Position numbers and translations under genes: made by a program. The notes beneath the pieces are model-generated. The model was not told the origin of the DNA, searched no databases, and worked only from the letters and a program-made list of their open reading frames with translations. Of a stretch of 64,000 nt of DNA, positions 1-9,895 are shown in pieces. How positions within the stretch are numbered: position 1 is the stretch's first letter; each line of letters opens with the position of its first letter. The stretch comes from Colwellia polaris (GTDB taxonomy: Bacteria > Pseudomonadota > Gammaproteobacteria > Enterobacterales > Alteromonadaceae): contig NZ_NBOE01000011.1 in the NCBI RefSeq assembly GCF_002104515.1, forward strand, positions 90,437 through 154,436. Reading direction: 5' to 3'.

Positions 1-124
1 TGACAGATTGGTAAGTTATTGCAAGTATCAGTATCAGCAGTTCTTGTAGATAAAATGACCGAAACAATGTTATTTCTCAAAGCAGCGATTAAAAATATAA
101 TAAAATTTGTCGGGGAGAGACTAA

Positions 125-2287
125 ATGAAAACGAAATTGGTAATAGCAATATCAAGCGCATTAGCGTTAATGGCTTGTGATGATGGCAGCGTAACAGGCT
201 CAGAAGGAAATGCCGTCAGCTATGTCGAAATATCAGGAGATCCTACAACAGGAGAAACATTAACATCGACCATAAGCGATGGTAATGGTTTTGACCCTGC
301 CAATGTAACTTACACTTGGGTTGCTGATAACAAAGTGCTCTCTGGCTCTACATCAAGTACATACCTTCTTACAGATGCCGATGTAGGCTCTATGATTTCA
401 CTCGTCGTTAACTTCACAGACAACGATGGTAATGTTGAAAAAGCGATATCAGCCGAAACTGACGTTATTGAAGTTCCAGCAGTACCGAGTGCCGGTAGCG
501 TTGCTATTACAGGCGATGCTTATGTAGACTTTGAACTAACAGCTGTTATTACCGACGAAAATGGCTCTGGTGACACGCCAATTACCTATGTATGGATGGC
601 AGATGGCGTAGCAATTGCTGATGCTACCAGTGCAACATACATATTAACTGAAGCTGAACTCACTAAAACGATAACGGTTTCAGCTACCTATATTGATAAT
701 GATGACTTCCCAGAAGATACACTTTCTGATCCAACTGACCCAGTTATTGTAAAACCCGCAGATGTTGTAACCAGCCAAGTAGCTAAAATTACTGACACTA
801 TGGGTGTTGGCATTGGCGATGGCTCTACCGATACGGGTGAACTTAGATTTAAACTGAGCGATGAAAGTATTGACCCGCTAGTAACCGGCAAATTAAGTCT
901 GGCATTTAGAAAAGAAGCGAATGCGGTAAACAACAATCCAAACGATACCGATACCGACTTTAAAGATGCCTATATTGGTATATTCGGCAGTAAAGTTAGT
1001 ACCGGATACGAGCTGGTAGAATTAAGAGTTAAAGAAGGCAACTATGTAATTCGCGGCCAAGAAGGCACGGTTGATACAGACGCTACTTTTACAGGCGAAG
1101 AATGGGTTGATATAGATATCACCTGGGATGCAACAAATGCCAGTGCCTCACAAGCGCCATTAATTACTTTAGCAATTAACGGAACACCTGTTTCAGCCGA
1201 AGCCTTTCCAACTTACGATAGTGGCAAAACAGACGGTAGTTTAGGTACCCACTTTGAAACTATTATGAATGGTGTGCAACACATGACCTTCAGAATTGGC
1301 GATAACGACGCCACGGTTGCTACCGCATTTTACCTAGACGACATTAAGCTGTTTTCTGATGTAGCCGGTACAGTTGAAGTGTTTGCCGATAACTTTGAAG
1401 ACTTTGCAGTTGATGACTCTCTTGATACTGACAACAGTGCATCACCTTATAACAGTTCAACCAACGAAGCTGTTGTTGCTGAAGTCACCAGAGAAGGTGA
1501 AATTGGCAGCGACCCGAGTGATCCACCTGCCGATCCACCAGCGGATCCATCTGAAGGTAACTTACAAGTCGCTAAAATTACCGATACCATGGGAGTAGGT
1601 ATTGGCGATGGCTCTACCGATACGGGTGAATTAAGGTTTAAACTTAGCGATGAGAGTATTGCATCGTTAGATGTCGGTAAACTAAGCGTATCATTTAGAA
1701 AAGAAGCAAATGCTGTAAATAATAACCCTAACGACACCGATACTGACTTTAAAGATGCTTATATTGGCTTATTTGGTAGTAAAGTTAGCACCGGCTACGA
1801 GCTGGTAGAATTAAGAGTTAAAGAAGGTAACTATGTAATTCGTGGTCAAGAAGGCACGGTTGATACCGATGCAACATTTACCGGTACTGAATGGGTTGAT
1901 ATTGATATTACTTGGGATGCCAGTAACGCAAGTGCTACCCAAGCACCACTAATAACCTTATCAATAAATGGTACGCCTGTTTCAGCTGAGGCTTTCCCGA
2001 CTTATGATAGCGGTAAATCAGACGGTAGTTTAGGTACTCATTTTGAAACGATTATGGACGGCGTTCAGTACTTGGCATTCAGAATTGGCGACAATGATGC
2101 CACCGTAGCCACTGCATTCTACATAGACGATATTAAACTATATTCTGATTTAGCAGGCACAACAGAAGTATTTTCAGATGACTTTGAAAGTACAAGTTAT
2201 GCAGTAGGTGGTTCTCTTGATACCGACAACCCTGCTTCGCCTTACAACAGCTCAACAAACGAAGCTATTGTAGCCGACAGATTATAA
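125..2287 (+). CDS. Surface lipoprotein with two Ig-like domains and a duplicated C-terminal module
   Basis: The N-terminus has a lipoprotein signal with lipobox LMAC, lipidated Cys at residue 18. Residues about 28-115 and 118-212 are two Ig-like beta repeats sharing the T-Y-x-W-x-A-D pattern. Residues about 218-452 and 481-717 are two near-identical modules of ~235 residues, joined by a Pro/Asp-rich linker near 460-478. The modules look all-beta and jelly-roll-like, so a glycan-binding role is plausible, but I do not recognise a named family. A GGGGAGAGA ribosome site precedes the ATG. The PL7 alginate lyase follows in the same direction, which suggests a cell-surface role in alginate binding. 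The function is inferred from context only. Confidence 0.7.
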   Translation: MKTKLVIAISSALALMACDDGSVTGSEGNAVSYVEISGDPTTGETLTSTISDGNGFDPANVTYTWVADNKVLSGSTSSTYLLTDADVGSMISLVVNFTDNDGNVEKAISAETDVIEVPAVPSAGSVAITGDAYVDFELTAVITDENGSGDTPITYVWMADGVAIADATSATYILTEAELTKTITVSATYIDNDDFPEDTLSDPTDPVIVKPADVVTSQVAKITDTMGVGIGDGSTDTGELRFKLSDESIDPLVTGKLSLAFRKEANAVNNNPNDTDTDFKDAYIGIFGSKVSTGYELVELRVKEGNYVIRGQEGTVDTDATFTGEEWVDIDITWDATNASASQAPLITLAINGTPVSAEAFPTYDSGKTDGSLGTHFETIMNGVQHMTFRIGDNDATVATAFYLDDIKLFSDVAGTVEVFADNFEDFAVDDSLDTDNSASPYNSSTNEAVVAEVTREGEIGSDPSDPPADPPADPSEGNLQVAKITDTMGVGIGDGSTDTGELRFKLSDESIASLDVGKLSVSFRKEANAVNNNPNDTDTDFKDAYIGLFGSKVSTGYELVELRVKEGNYVIRGQEGTVDTDATFTGTEWVDIDITWDASNASATQAPLITLSINGTPVSAEAFPTYDSGKSDGSLGTHFETIMDGVQYLAFRIGDNDATVATAFYIDDIKLYSDLAGTTEVFSDDFESTSYAVGGSLDTDNPASPYNSSTNEAIVADRL
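776..2275 (+). repeat. Tandem intragenic duplication of a ~705 bp module
   Basis: Copy A spans about 776-1480 and copy B about 1565-2275. The protein copies are almost identical (for example both read G-I-G-D-G-S-T-D-T-G-E-L-R-F-K-L), while many codon third positions differ. The duplication is therefore not very recent and has been kept under protein-level selection. Confidence 0.85.
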
Positions 2288-2328
2288 GCAATTAACAAAT
2301 TGAAATAGCAGTATTAATAACGAATAAA

Positions 2329-2357
2329 ATGGCGCTTATGTTAGCGCTATTTTTTTG
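2329..2357 (+). terminator. Rho-independent terminator after the lipoprotein gene
   Basis: An 8-bp stem with one G-T pair (2329-2336 with 2343-2350, GGCGCT against AGCGCT) is followed by seven T residues. It ends the lipoprotein transcript and separates it from the alginate lyase gene. Confidence 0.8.
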
Positions 2358-2442
2358 TAAAAGTTTTAGCCAATAAAGTGAACAACTTATCGGCTTTGGT
2401 TATTTTAATGCGAAGTATCACTCATTATAAAAGGTAAACAAA

Positions 2443-3393
2443 ATGCTATCCCCTATTAAAAGCTTATTAAGCATTACGTTATTTTTAGCGTTAAGCGGAC
2501 AAAATTACCTGCAGGCAGCAGAGATAAAAAACAGCCGAAACGAAGTTATTACACTTGATTCAACAGCAAGGCCCGCTGATAACTTTGACTTATCTGACTG
2601 GAGCATCAGCTTACCCGTTGATACCAATAAAGATGGTATTGCTGACAACGTGCCCGAAACTTACCTTGCTAAAGGCTTATCAATAAAACCCTTATTTTAT
2701 ACCGCCGAAGACGGTGGTATGGTTTTCACCGCGCCAATTCAAGGACCTAAAACCTCTAAAAACACCAAATATACCCGCAGCGAATTAAGAGAAATGCTAC
2801 GCAAAGGTGACTTAAGAGTTAAAACCAAAGGTATTACTGAAAATAACTGGGTATTTAGCACAGCAAAGCGCAATGTAAGAAAAAAATCAGGCGGAGTTGA
2901 TGGCACCTTAGACGCCACTTTAGCAGTGAATCATGTCACCACTTCCGGCGACGACAAACAAGTGGGTAGAGTAATAATAGGCCAAATTCATGCCACAAAA
3001 GACGAACCCGTTCGCTTATATTATCGCAAGTTACCTCATAACGACAAAGGCGTAATATACATGGCACACGAACCATTAAAGGGCAAAGGCAAAGAACAGT
3101 GGTACAACCTTATTGGTTCTCGCGCTAGCAATGCAAAAAATCCTGAAGATGGCATTGCCCTAAACGAAGTATTTAGTTATCGCATTAATGTTGAAGGTGA
3201 CAAATTAACCGTTACCATTATTCGCCAAGGAAAAGCCAACATAGTACAAGAAGTAGATATGAGTAATAGCGGTTATGATAAAAGCGACCAATATATGTAC
3301 TTTAAAGCTGGGGTTTATAATCAAAATAATACCGGTGAAGCTAACGACTACGTTCAAGCTACTTTTTACCAGTTAGAAAATAGTCATAACTAG
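2443..3393 (+). CDS. Polysaccharide lyase family 7 alginate lyase
   Basis: This enzyme cleaves alginate by beta-elimination, in the periplasm or outside the cell. It has a signal peptide (hydrophobic core about residues 7-25). The three PL7 signatures are present in order: R-S-E-L-R-E at 112-117, Q-I-H at 181-183 and Y-F-K-A-G-V-Y-N-Q at 286-294. The Gln/His and Tyr/Arg residues in these motifs form the catalytic cleft in known PL7 enzymes. The length of 316 residues fits a single-domain enzyme with no binding module. Ribosome site AAAGGTA precedes the ATG. The lipoprotein upstream may supply the glycan-binding function. The family call is firm; the preference for M or G blocks cannot be told from sequence. 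Confidence 0.93.
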   Translation: MLSPIKSLLSITLFLALSGQNYLQAAEIKNSRNEVITLDSTARPADNFDLSDWSISLPVDTNKDGIADNVPETYLAKGLSIKPLFYTAEDGGMVFTAPIQGPKTSKNTKYTRSELREMLRKGDLRVKTKGITENNWVFSTAKRNVRKKSGGVDGTLDATLAVNHVTTSGDDKQVGRVIIGQIHATKDEPVRLYYRKLPHNDKGVIYMAHEPLKGKGKEQWYNLIGSRASNAKNPEDGIALNEVFSYRINVEGDKLTVTIIRQGKANIVQEVDMSNSGYDKSDQYMYFKAGVYNQNNTGEANDYVQATFYQLENSHN

Positions 3394-4054
3394 TTAACAG
3401 CCAGCACTGTTTTAAGCACTTTAGCTTTAAGTGATAACAAAGTAAAAATCAAAAAAATGCATAAAGTTAAACCCGTTTGTTACTACTAATAAACGGGGTT
3501 AATTGACTAAAGCTAGCGTTATTTCAATAATTGGCCTGCTGTTCATTTTATGCGCCTAAGCTTTTAATAAGTTTTGATTAGTAAAATTATTTTTCATAAA
3601 GCATAGATGTTATTGATAAAAGTTACAGAATACCCTCCCCCTCCACAGTTACTCACCTAAGCTATATGCTTTTTCAAAATAAACATGTATAGCTCTGCTT
3701 ATTGTTCATCACCTTATACCTGTAAATTTATTATAAATATTAAAATATAAAAAAAGCGTGCTAAAAAACATCAGGGTAAACTAACTCACACTAAAGATTA
3801 ATTTCAGTTAGTTTAACCTGTTACAACATGTAATAATTGTTGTATTCAGCAAAGAAAGTGAACTTACAAGGTAGGCGAAGCCATACATTATATTTTGATT
3901 TTGTATAACAACACTTGAAATATATACGTAATTTTTTACTTGAAAATAAATAACTCCAAAAAATTGTACTGAAAGCCAAATACTAGGTCCGAACCTTCTC
4001 ATTTATCGGACCAATAATAAAAAGATATTACGCCTTAGGCGTTAGGATGTTACT
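3394..4054. other. Intergenic region between alginate lyase and TonB receptor genes
   Basis: This is 661 bases of very AT-rich DNA without a convincing gene. It contains a hairpin at 3470-3500 (AACCCGTTT against AAACGGGGTT) with no clear T-run, which may end the lyase transcript. Two small palindromes lie near the receptor start: GGTCCG/CGGACC at 3986-4012 and ACGCCT-T-AGGCGT at 4030-4042. A 64-codon frame on the minus strand at 3808-4002 has no family resemblance and is probably chance. Confidence 0.6.
4030..4047 (+). promoter_or_regulatory. Palindrome beside the ribosome site of the TonB receptor gene
   Basis: A 13-base palindrome, ACGCCT-T-AGGCGT (4030-4042), ends one base before the AGGA ribosome site at 4044-4047 that serves the TTG start at 4055. 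As RNA the hairpin could affect translation; as DNA it could be an operator. No regulator is identified. Confidence 0.35.
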
Positions 4055-6148
4055 TTGAAAATAAATGCCATTACTTTCTCCCTTCTACTTACCAGTATGC
4101 CAACACTTGCACAAATCCCAGTAACATCAGTCGATGTAAACACGCCAAGGGTTGAAAATAATAAAGCGCTACAGCCAATAGAACAAATTACCGTAACCGC
4201 AACTCGCAGTAAAAACAGCTTGAATACGCTTGATAGCAACCTGTCAGTGGTAACAGCTGACGATATAGCTTTTATCAATCAGCAACATATAAACCAAGCT
4301 ATTGTACGCGTACCTGGCGGCTGGATAAGCAGAGGCAACGGGCAAGAACATTTAACGGCTATTCGCTCACCTGTATTAACCGGTGCAGGCGGTTGTGGCG
4401 CGTTTTACATCGCACAAGATGGCATTTCTTTACGAGCGCCAGGGTTTTGTAATGCCAACCAATTATTTGACGCTAACACTGAACAAGCGGCTCGTATTGA
4501 AGTATTACGAGGTCCTTCAAGCACGCTTTATGGCTCAAATGCCGTACATGGAGTTATCAATGTTATTACCCCAAACCCATTTGAACAATCAAACGCTTAT
4601 GTCGGCGCAACTTTAGGGCCAAACGACTACCTTAGTGGTCAATTTTCAGCAGGAAAAACAGGCCAACAACATGCTTTTATGGTTTATGGTAATTTAAGTC
4701 ATGATGGCGGTTATAAAGACGACAGCGGTTTTGAACAACAAAAATTAAATGTTATCCATCAATTTCAAGATGCTCAATTCAATATTAAAAGTGTGTTCAG
4801 CGTGACTAATTTAAACCAAGAAACCGCTGGGTTTATTAATGGTGAAAACGCTTATCAAAACAAAAGTGTTAAACGCAACAATCCGAATCCTGAAGCATTT
4901 AGAGATAATAAAAGTGTTAAAGCCTACAGTGAAATTTCTTATAACATCGACGATACAAGTAACGTCAGTATTACCCCTTACCTGCGCTATACCGATATGG
5001 CGTTTCTTCAACACTTTTTACCGTGGAAATCACTAGAAGAGAACAGCCAAAAAGGGCTAGGCATTAAATCGCAATATGAAAAAGAATACCAAAGCTTAAC
5101 TTGGTTAATTGGGCTTGACGTTGACCTAACGCAAGGCGAATTAATTGAATCACAAGCCGATGACTTTTCACCCACAATACCGCAAGGCGAGCATTATAAT
5201 TACGATGTTAATGCACAAGTTTACTCACCATTTGCTAAAGTAAATTGGACGGTTTCAGACCAACTATTTTTAAGTGCAGGTTTACGCTACGAGCACACGA
5301 AATACGATTACGATAATAAACTCAGTAACGGTAGTGCATGCGAGGCTGGTATAAGTAATTGCCGATTTACCCGCCCTAGTGATCAAAATACAAAATTTGA
5401 CGAAGTGTCATATCAATTTGGCGGTCACTATTTTCTGAGTGAACAACATACAACTTATGCCCAATACTCAACCGGCTACCGTGCTCCACAAGCAACCGAG
5501 CTATTTCGCCTGCAAGCTGGGCAAAGTGTTACAGACCTAAAACCTGAACAAGTTGACTCTATAGAACTAGGCGTTCGCGGCCAAACACAGCGTTTTTTCT
5601 ACGATGTTAGTGCATTTACTATGAATAAAAAGCACTTTATCTTTCAAGATACCAACCGACAAATCATCAGCAATGGTGAAACTAGCCATAACGGTATTGA
5701 ATTCGCCTTAGGTTATCAATTACCAAAAGGCTTTTATCTTAAAGCCAACGGTACCTTAGCTAATCATAGCTACGAAAGCTCATTAACGCTGAGTCGCGAA
5801 AACATCAATGGCAATGAAATTGATACCGCACCACAACACATGGGTAGTGTACAATTGGGCTGGCAAGGTGCACAAGAAAGCAAAGTTGAACTTGAATGGG
5901 CGCACTTAGGAAACTACTACCTTAACCCCGAAAACACAGCACAATATAAGGGGCATAACCTATTAAACTTACGTGCTAGCACTAAAATTAATAATCGTTT
6001 AACGATAAGCGCACGCGTTTTAAATATAGCTAATGAAGATTACGCAGAACGCGCCGACTTTGGCTTTGGCAGTTATCGATATTTTGTTGGCGAGCCACGT
6101 TCAGTTTTCGTTTCATTAACTTACGAGTTTAACCATAAAAGCGGCTAA
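4055..6148 (+). CDS. TonB-dependent outer-membrane receptor
   Basis: This is a 697-residue TonB-dependent receptor for active import of a scarce ligand. The signal peptide covers about residues 1-20, with I-E-Q-I-T-V-T-A-T-R just after it (TonB-box and start of plug). The plug domain runs to about 175 and contains V-L-R-G-P-S-S-T-L-Y-G-S and G-V-I-N-V-I-T. The 22-strand barrel follows. The plug has a Cys pair in the G-G-C-G and G-F-C-N segments. Translation starts at TTG 4055, because the nearby ATG at 4047 is in another frame and stops at once; AGGA at 4044-4047 is the ribosome site. The ligand is unknown. The alginate lyase neighbour is only weak evidence for an oligosaccharide. Confidence 0.88.
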   Translation: MKINAITFSLLLTSMPTLAQIPVTSVDVNTPRVENNKALQPIEQITVTATRSKNSLNTLDSNLSVVTADDIAFINQQHINQAIVRVPGGWISRGNGQEHLTAIRSPVLTGAGGCGAFYIAQDGISLRAPGFCNANQLFDANTEQAARIEVLRGPSSTLYGSNAVHGVINVITPNPFEQSNAYVGATLGPNDYLSGQFSAGKTGQQHAFMVYGNLSHDGGYKDDSGFEQQKLNVIHQFQDAQFNIKSVFSVTNLNQETAGFINGENAYQNKSVKRNNPNPEAFRDNKSVKAYSEISYNIDDTSNVSITPYLRYTDMAFLQHFLPWKSLEENSQKGLGIKSQYEKEYQSLTWLIGLDVDLTQGELIESQADDFSPTIPQGEHYNYDVNAQVYSPFAKVNWTVSDQLFLSAGLRYEHTKYDYDNKLSNGSACEAGISNCRFTRPSDQNTKFDEVSYQFGGHYFLSEQHTTYAQYSTGYRAPQATELFRLQAGQSVTDLKPEQVDSIELGVRGQTQRFFYDVSAFTMNKKHFIFQDTNRQIISNGETSHNGIEFALGYQLPKGFYLKANGTLANHSYESSLTLSRENINGNEIDTAPQHMGSVQLGWQGAQESKVELEWAHLGNYYLNPENTAQYKGHNLLNLRASTKINNRLTISARVLNIANEDYAERADFGFGSYRYFVGEPRSVFVSLTYEFNHKSG

Positions 6149-6159
6149 GCAAAAATAAA

Positions 6160-6191
6160 CCACAATTTATTCTACAACGAATAAATTGTGG
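6160..6191. terminator. Perfect 13-bp hairpin after the TonB receptor gene
   Basis: CCACAATTTATTC (6160-6172) pairs perfectly with 6179-6191 across a 6-base loop. There is no T-run behind it, so it may act as an RNA 3' end stabiliser or a factor-assisted terminator. Confidence 0.5.
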
Positions 6192-6379
6192 TACCCCTTA
6201 CCTCAAATTATTTTTAATAATTCATCTTTAATCAACAAAAAACTCAATACAAGATAGAAAACAAATATTATAATAAATATTCAAACCAATAAATTAATTG
6301 CCATTTTACTGCTAGCTTAGTAAATGTTGCTCAATTTATTTTACCTCTTATTTATTGCATACAGTGATCTTACACATTT

Positions 6380-7525
6380 ATGTTTAAAAAACTTATTAGT
6401 AAAATATTTAAAAAGAAAGCCGCTAACAGCACTAATTTATATTATTTTGAAGATCTTAAAAAAAGCGAAGCCCCAAAAGAAAAGGTATCGCCTGACATTC
6501 AGCACAACATTCAGCACAACATTCAGCAAAGCAATAGCGCTGATAACCATACCAATAATCAACCGTTAAGGTACTTCTCGTTTGAAGAAGAATACCACCA
6601 AGCTTTTTATGATTATTTGTTTGGCATGCCTAACAGCTTCACATCATCACATAACGACGAATTATCTGAATTTATTTCTGATAAGGTTGAAAGCTTATTA
6701 CAAAATCCAAAGTTGATCCTCGACGCCCTGCCGATACTTCCCATGTCGTTAACAAAAATAATTGAGCAATTAAATAATGACGACTTTGACGCTGACGAAC
6801 TTATTTCATTAATTCAGCAAGAACCCGCCATCGCGGCAAAAGTATTAGAGCTTGCCAATTCAACTTACTATAATCGCAATGGCAAAGAAGTTATTGATCT
6901 TAAGTCAGCGTTTATGGTGTTAGGTGCACAAGGTCTTTCAGAAGGTGTTATCAACGGTTTTGTGAATAAACTTGTACCACAATCAAGTATTTACTTTCGT
7001 CAGTACGGGCAAAAAATTTGGCAACATAGCTTGTCTACAGGCGTTAACGCTAAAACACTAGTATCGAAGTCGAATATTAAAAACGATGCTGCCCAAGCCT
7101 ACTTTATTGGACTAATTTCTAATTTAGGCGACGTTATTATTTACCAACTTATGATTGATGCGTTTGACGTGGTGCACCCTGACTGCCAACCTAACTCAAC
7201 ATTATTTAAAAGTGTTATGGCAAAAAATTCAAAAAAACTCACTTATTTTATCGCTAAGCATTGGAACTTCCCATCTTCTATCCTGGAAGTTCTAGCGTTA
7301 CAAACCAAAGTAAAGCGTGCAGCATTATTACCCGCATTACATCAAAAGCTCCCTATTGCTTGCTACGTTTACGAAGCAAAACTGATCAGTGAATTACAGC
7401 TAAGAATGACAAAAGAAACGCTTGCAGACGACTACATAGACGAAATTAAAACATCGTTACTCTTTACTGATGAAGCAACTGATTATTTGAATTTAGTGAT
7501 AAGTAAAAATAAAATAGAATCGTAA
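6380..7525 (+). CDS. HDOD domain protein
   Basis: This 381-residue cytoplasmic protein carries an HDOD domain at about residues 115-310. Typical signatures are L-P-x-L-P near 114-118, L-x-x-L-I-Q-Q-E-P-A-I-A-A-K-V-L-E-L-A-N-S and a central A-F-M-V-L-G-A-Q-G-L segment. HDOD proteins are related to HD hydrolases but usually lack catalysis; they act in signalling, motility or biofilm control. The N-terminal 80 residues are polar and include a short repeat, I-Q-H-N. A chemoreceptor gene follows in the same direction, which fits a signalling role. No strong ribosome site precedes the ATG, so the start is less certain. Confidence 0.82.
   Translation: MFKKLISKIFKKKAANSTNLYYFEDLKKSEAPKEKVSPDIQHNIQHNIQQSNSADNHTNNQPLRYFSFEEEYHQAFYDYLFGMPNSFTSSHNDELSEFISDKVESLLQNPKLILDALPILPMSLTKIIEQLNNDDFDADELISLIQQEPAIAAKVLELANSTYYNRNGKEVIDLKSAFMVLGAQGLSEGVINGFVNKLVPQSSIYFRQYGQKIWQHSLSTGVNAKTLVSKSNIKNDAAQAYFIGLISNLGDVIIYQLMIDAFDVVHPDCQPNSTLFKSVMAKNSKKLTYFIAKHWNFPSSILEVLALQTKVKRAALLPALHQKLPIACYVYEAKLISELQLRMTKETLADDYIDEIKTSLLFTDEATDYLNLVISKNKIES
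6496..6531 (+). repeat. Three in-frame 12-bp tandem repeats
   Basis: The unit CATTCAGCACAA occurs twice exactly and a third time with two changes. It encodes the I-Q-H-N repeats in the N-terminal linker of the HDOD protein. Being a multiple of three, copy-number change would keep the frame. Confidence 0.85.
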
Positions 7526-7709
7526 AACAGCAACAAACTAAGTTTTATTTAACCATAAAACCTAGCAGTGCTATTTATTTTTTTGCAACCTTAAGCTTTT
7601 TACGGCTGTGCTATCTCACTGTAACATCAACTATAATTTAAAAATTAATGGCTAGATTTAATATTTTTTCTATACTGAAAATACGCTTAGATTTAGGGAT
7701 GTAGACACT

Positions 7710-7793
7710 TTATACAAAAATAAACATCAAAGGGACAAGCTCAAATTTATTCACTTAATTTGCTCCCTATTTTGTCCTTTATATTTTGTATAA
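7710..7793. repeat. 84-bp imperfect palindrome upstream of the chemoreceptor gene
   Basis: The ends TTATACAAAA (7710-7719) and TTTTGTATAA (7784-7793) are perfect inverted repeats. Inner segments AAAGGGACAA (7729-7738) and TTGTCCTTT (7772-7780) also pair with one bulge. It lies 51 bases before the GTG start of the chemoreceptor gene. It may be a small non-autonomous mobile element or a terminator/attenuator. The rest of the 319-base gap 7526-7844 shows nothing else I can name. Confidence 0.5.
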
Positions 7794-7844
7794 CTAACGT
7801 CGACTAACTGTTAAGTCTGAATACTCTTACTCAAAGGATAAGTT

Positions 7845-9827
7845 GTGACATTTTCTGATATCTCTTTCAAAAATAAAATATTTATTATACTAGCGCTACC
7901 CCTTTTTGGCTTTATCTGGCTAAGTGCATTAACCATAAAACATAATTACTCGATTAATAATGAAATGGAAACACTTGCTCAGTTAACTCAGCTTTCTATT
8001 ACCTACAGCGAATTAGTACACGAGCTACAGAAAGAACGAGGAGCTACCGCTGGTTTTTTAAGCTCTGCAGGAAAAAAGTTCAATAATACACTGAGTAAAC
8101 AACGAAAAATAAGTGACGAAAAGAATGCAGGTCGTACGTCGTTTTTAGAACAAAACAGTTTTGAAGATAAATCAATCGTTGAGTTGAATAATACTATAAC
8201 GTTAGAGCTGAACAAGCTTGACTCAATACGCACTAGAGTAACTAATTTAAATATTGATAGTGCATCGGCAATCGGCTTTTATACTAACCTCAATAGTAAA
8301 CTACTTTCTGTATCAGCTATCATTGCAGAGCTCAGTACTGACGCCCATTTAACTGAGCAAACTTTTGCCTACTATAATTTCTTACAAGGTAAAGAGCGCG
8401 CCGGAATTGAGCGAGCAGTAATGAGCAGTACTTTCATCCTCGATGAATTTAAAGCTGGTGTTTTTGTTAAATTTATAACTTTAGTAACAGAGCAAAATAC
8501 CTATATCGACAATTTTTTAGCGACTACAAGCACCGAAAATGCACAATATTATCAAGAGCAAACAGCTAACCCTGCCGTAGAAGAAATTATCAGAATGCGC
8601 AATATAGCCAAAAGCGTTAATGCTAATTTTTCAATTGACGCCCTTTATTGGTTTGAACAGGCAACAAAAAGAATTGGACTGCTTAAAAAGGTTGAAGATC
8701 ACGTTGCCAACAACTTGCTTTTATTAGCTAAAACCAACTATAACAAAGCAAATACAACCTTACTTATAAATATATTTACCAGCGTGTTTGTGCTGGTTTT
8801 AGTGACAATAGTAACCACAATATCAATTAAAGATTTAACCTCAAGAGTCAATGAACTGACTTCTGTTTTAAGCAAAGTAAGAGATAAAAATGATCTTTCT
8901 GTTCGAACTAAACTTCAAGGTAAAAGTGAATTCGGCCAAATTTCTCTTGCTTTAAACCTTACCCTTGAACAATTTACAAATACCATTAATGAAATTTCAA
9001 ACACTAGCCATACCTTATCTGCCGCAGCAGAAGAGACCTCAGTAACCTGTGAGTATAACGCCAGCACACTAGAAGATCAGCAAGTAGGAATAGGCGCTAT
9101 TGCGACCGCAGTTGAGCAACTATCAGCCACGGTAAAAGAAGTTGCTTCTAGTACTCAAGCAACAGCAAATTCAGCTCAAGAAGCCGACATACAAGCAAAG
9201 AATGGTCTTGACGTGGTAAAAGCATCGTATAACTCAATTGAAGCTTTATCTCATGAAATTGAAAGCTTAGCCGAAAAAATTAATAACTTGCACACCAGTA
9301 GCGGTAACATAACCAAAGTTGTTGATGTAATTAAATCTGTTGCAGAGCAAACAAATTTATTAGCACTTAATGCTGCTATTGAAGCTGCCCGGGCGGGCGA
9401 GCAAGGCCGTGGTTTTGCGGTTGTAGCAGATGAAGTAAGAACCTTAGCGCAGAGAACTCAACAGTCTACCTTAGAAATTGAATCTTTCATCGGTTCTTTA
9501 CAAACAGATGCAATAGCGGCCCATCAAGTAATTGAACAAAGCCAACAAAAAGCCATAATAGCGGTAGATAGCTCAAAGAATGTCGAGCATAGCCTACAAG
9601 ATCTAACCAATTCCATAAGTACTATCTTCTCTATGACAGAGCAAGTTGCCACCGTAATTGAAGAACAATCAACAGTGACTCAAAACGTTGCAAAAAACAT
9701 TATAGATATAGAACAAAAATCGACAGCAACCGCAACGGGTGCTGCCCAAATAGCAGCAACAGCAAAAGAACAAGCTTGCCTAGCCACCACAATGCAAAAT
9801 CTTGCGAACCGCTTTCGGGTTGGGTAA
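7845..9827 (+). CDS. Methyl-accepting chemotaxis protein with NIT sensor domain
   Basis: This is a 660-residue membrane chemoreceptor. A first membrane helix lies at about residues 10-28. The periplasmic part has the NIT (nitrate/nitrite-sensing type) signature [12 protein letters not shown] near 66-77. A second helix is at about 304-325, followed by HAMP and the cytoplasmic signalling domain, whose hairpin tip reads [19 protein letters not shown]. The GTG start at 7845 is supported by AAAGGA six bases upstream. NIT domains sense nitrate or nitrite in studied cases; the true ligand here is not shown. It would signal to CheA/CheW located elsewhere. Confidence 0.92.
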   Translation: MTFSDISFKNKIFIILALPLFGFIWLSALTIKHNYSINNEMETLAQLTQLSITYSELVHELQKERGATAGFLSSAGKKFNNTLSKQRKISDEKNAGRTSFLEQNSFEDKSIVELNNTITLELNKLDSIRTRVTNLNIDSASAIGFYTNLNSKLLSVSAIIAELSTDAHLTEQTFAYYNFLQGKERAGIERAVMSSTFILDEFKAGVFVKFITLVTEQNTYIDNFLATTSTENAQYYQEQTANPAVEEIIRMRNIAKSVNANFSIDALYWFEQATKRIGLLKKVEDHVANNLLLLAKTNYNKANTTLLINIFTSVFVLVLVTIVTTISIKDLTSRVNELTSVLSKVRDKNDLSVRTKLQGKSEFGQISLALNLTLEQFTNTINEISNTSHTLSAAAEETSVTCEYNASTLEDQQVGIGAIATAVEQLSATVKEVASSTQATANSAQEADIQAKNGLDVVKASYNSIEALSHEIESLAEKINNLHTSSGNITKVVDVIKSVAEQTNLLALNAAIEAARAGEQGRGFAVVADEVRTLAQRTQQSTLEIESFIGSLQTDAIAAHQVIEQSQQKAIIAVDSSKNVEHSLQDLTNSISTIFSMTEQVATVIEEQSTVTQNVAKNIIDIEQKSTATATGAAQIAATAKEQACLATTMQNLANRFRVG

Positions 9828-9895
9828 AACACTAATGATGCACTAATACACCGAATAGATAAGTGGGGGACGCTAAAATAGCCCCCTGCTTTCAA

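Noticed and set aside
1..124. Tail of an upstream gene
   Set aside because: One frame stays open for about 50 bases to a TAG, too short to support a call. The rest looks like the leader of the lipoprotein gene.
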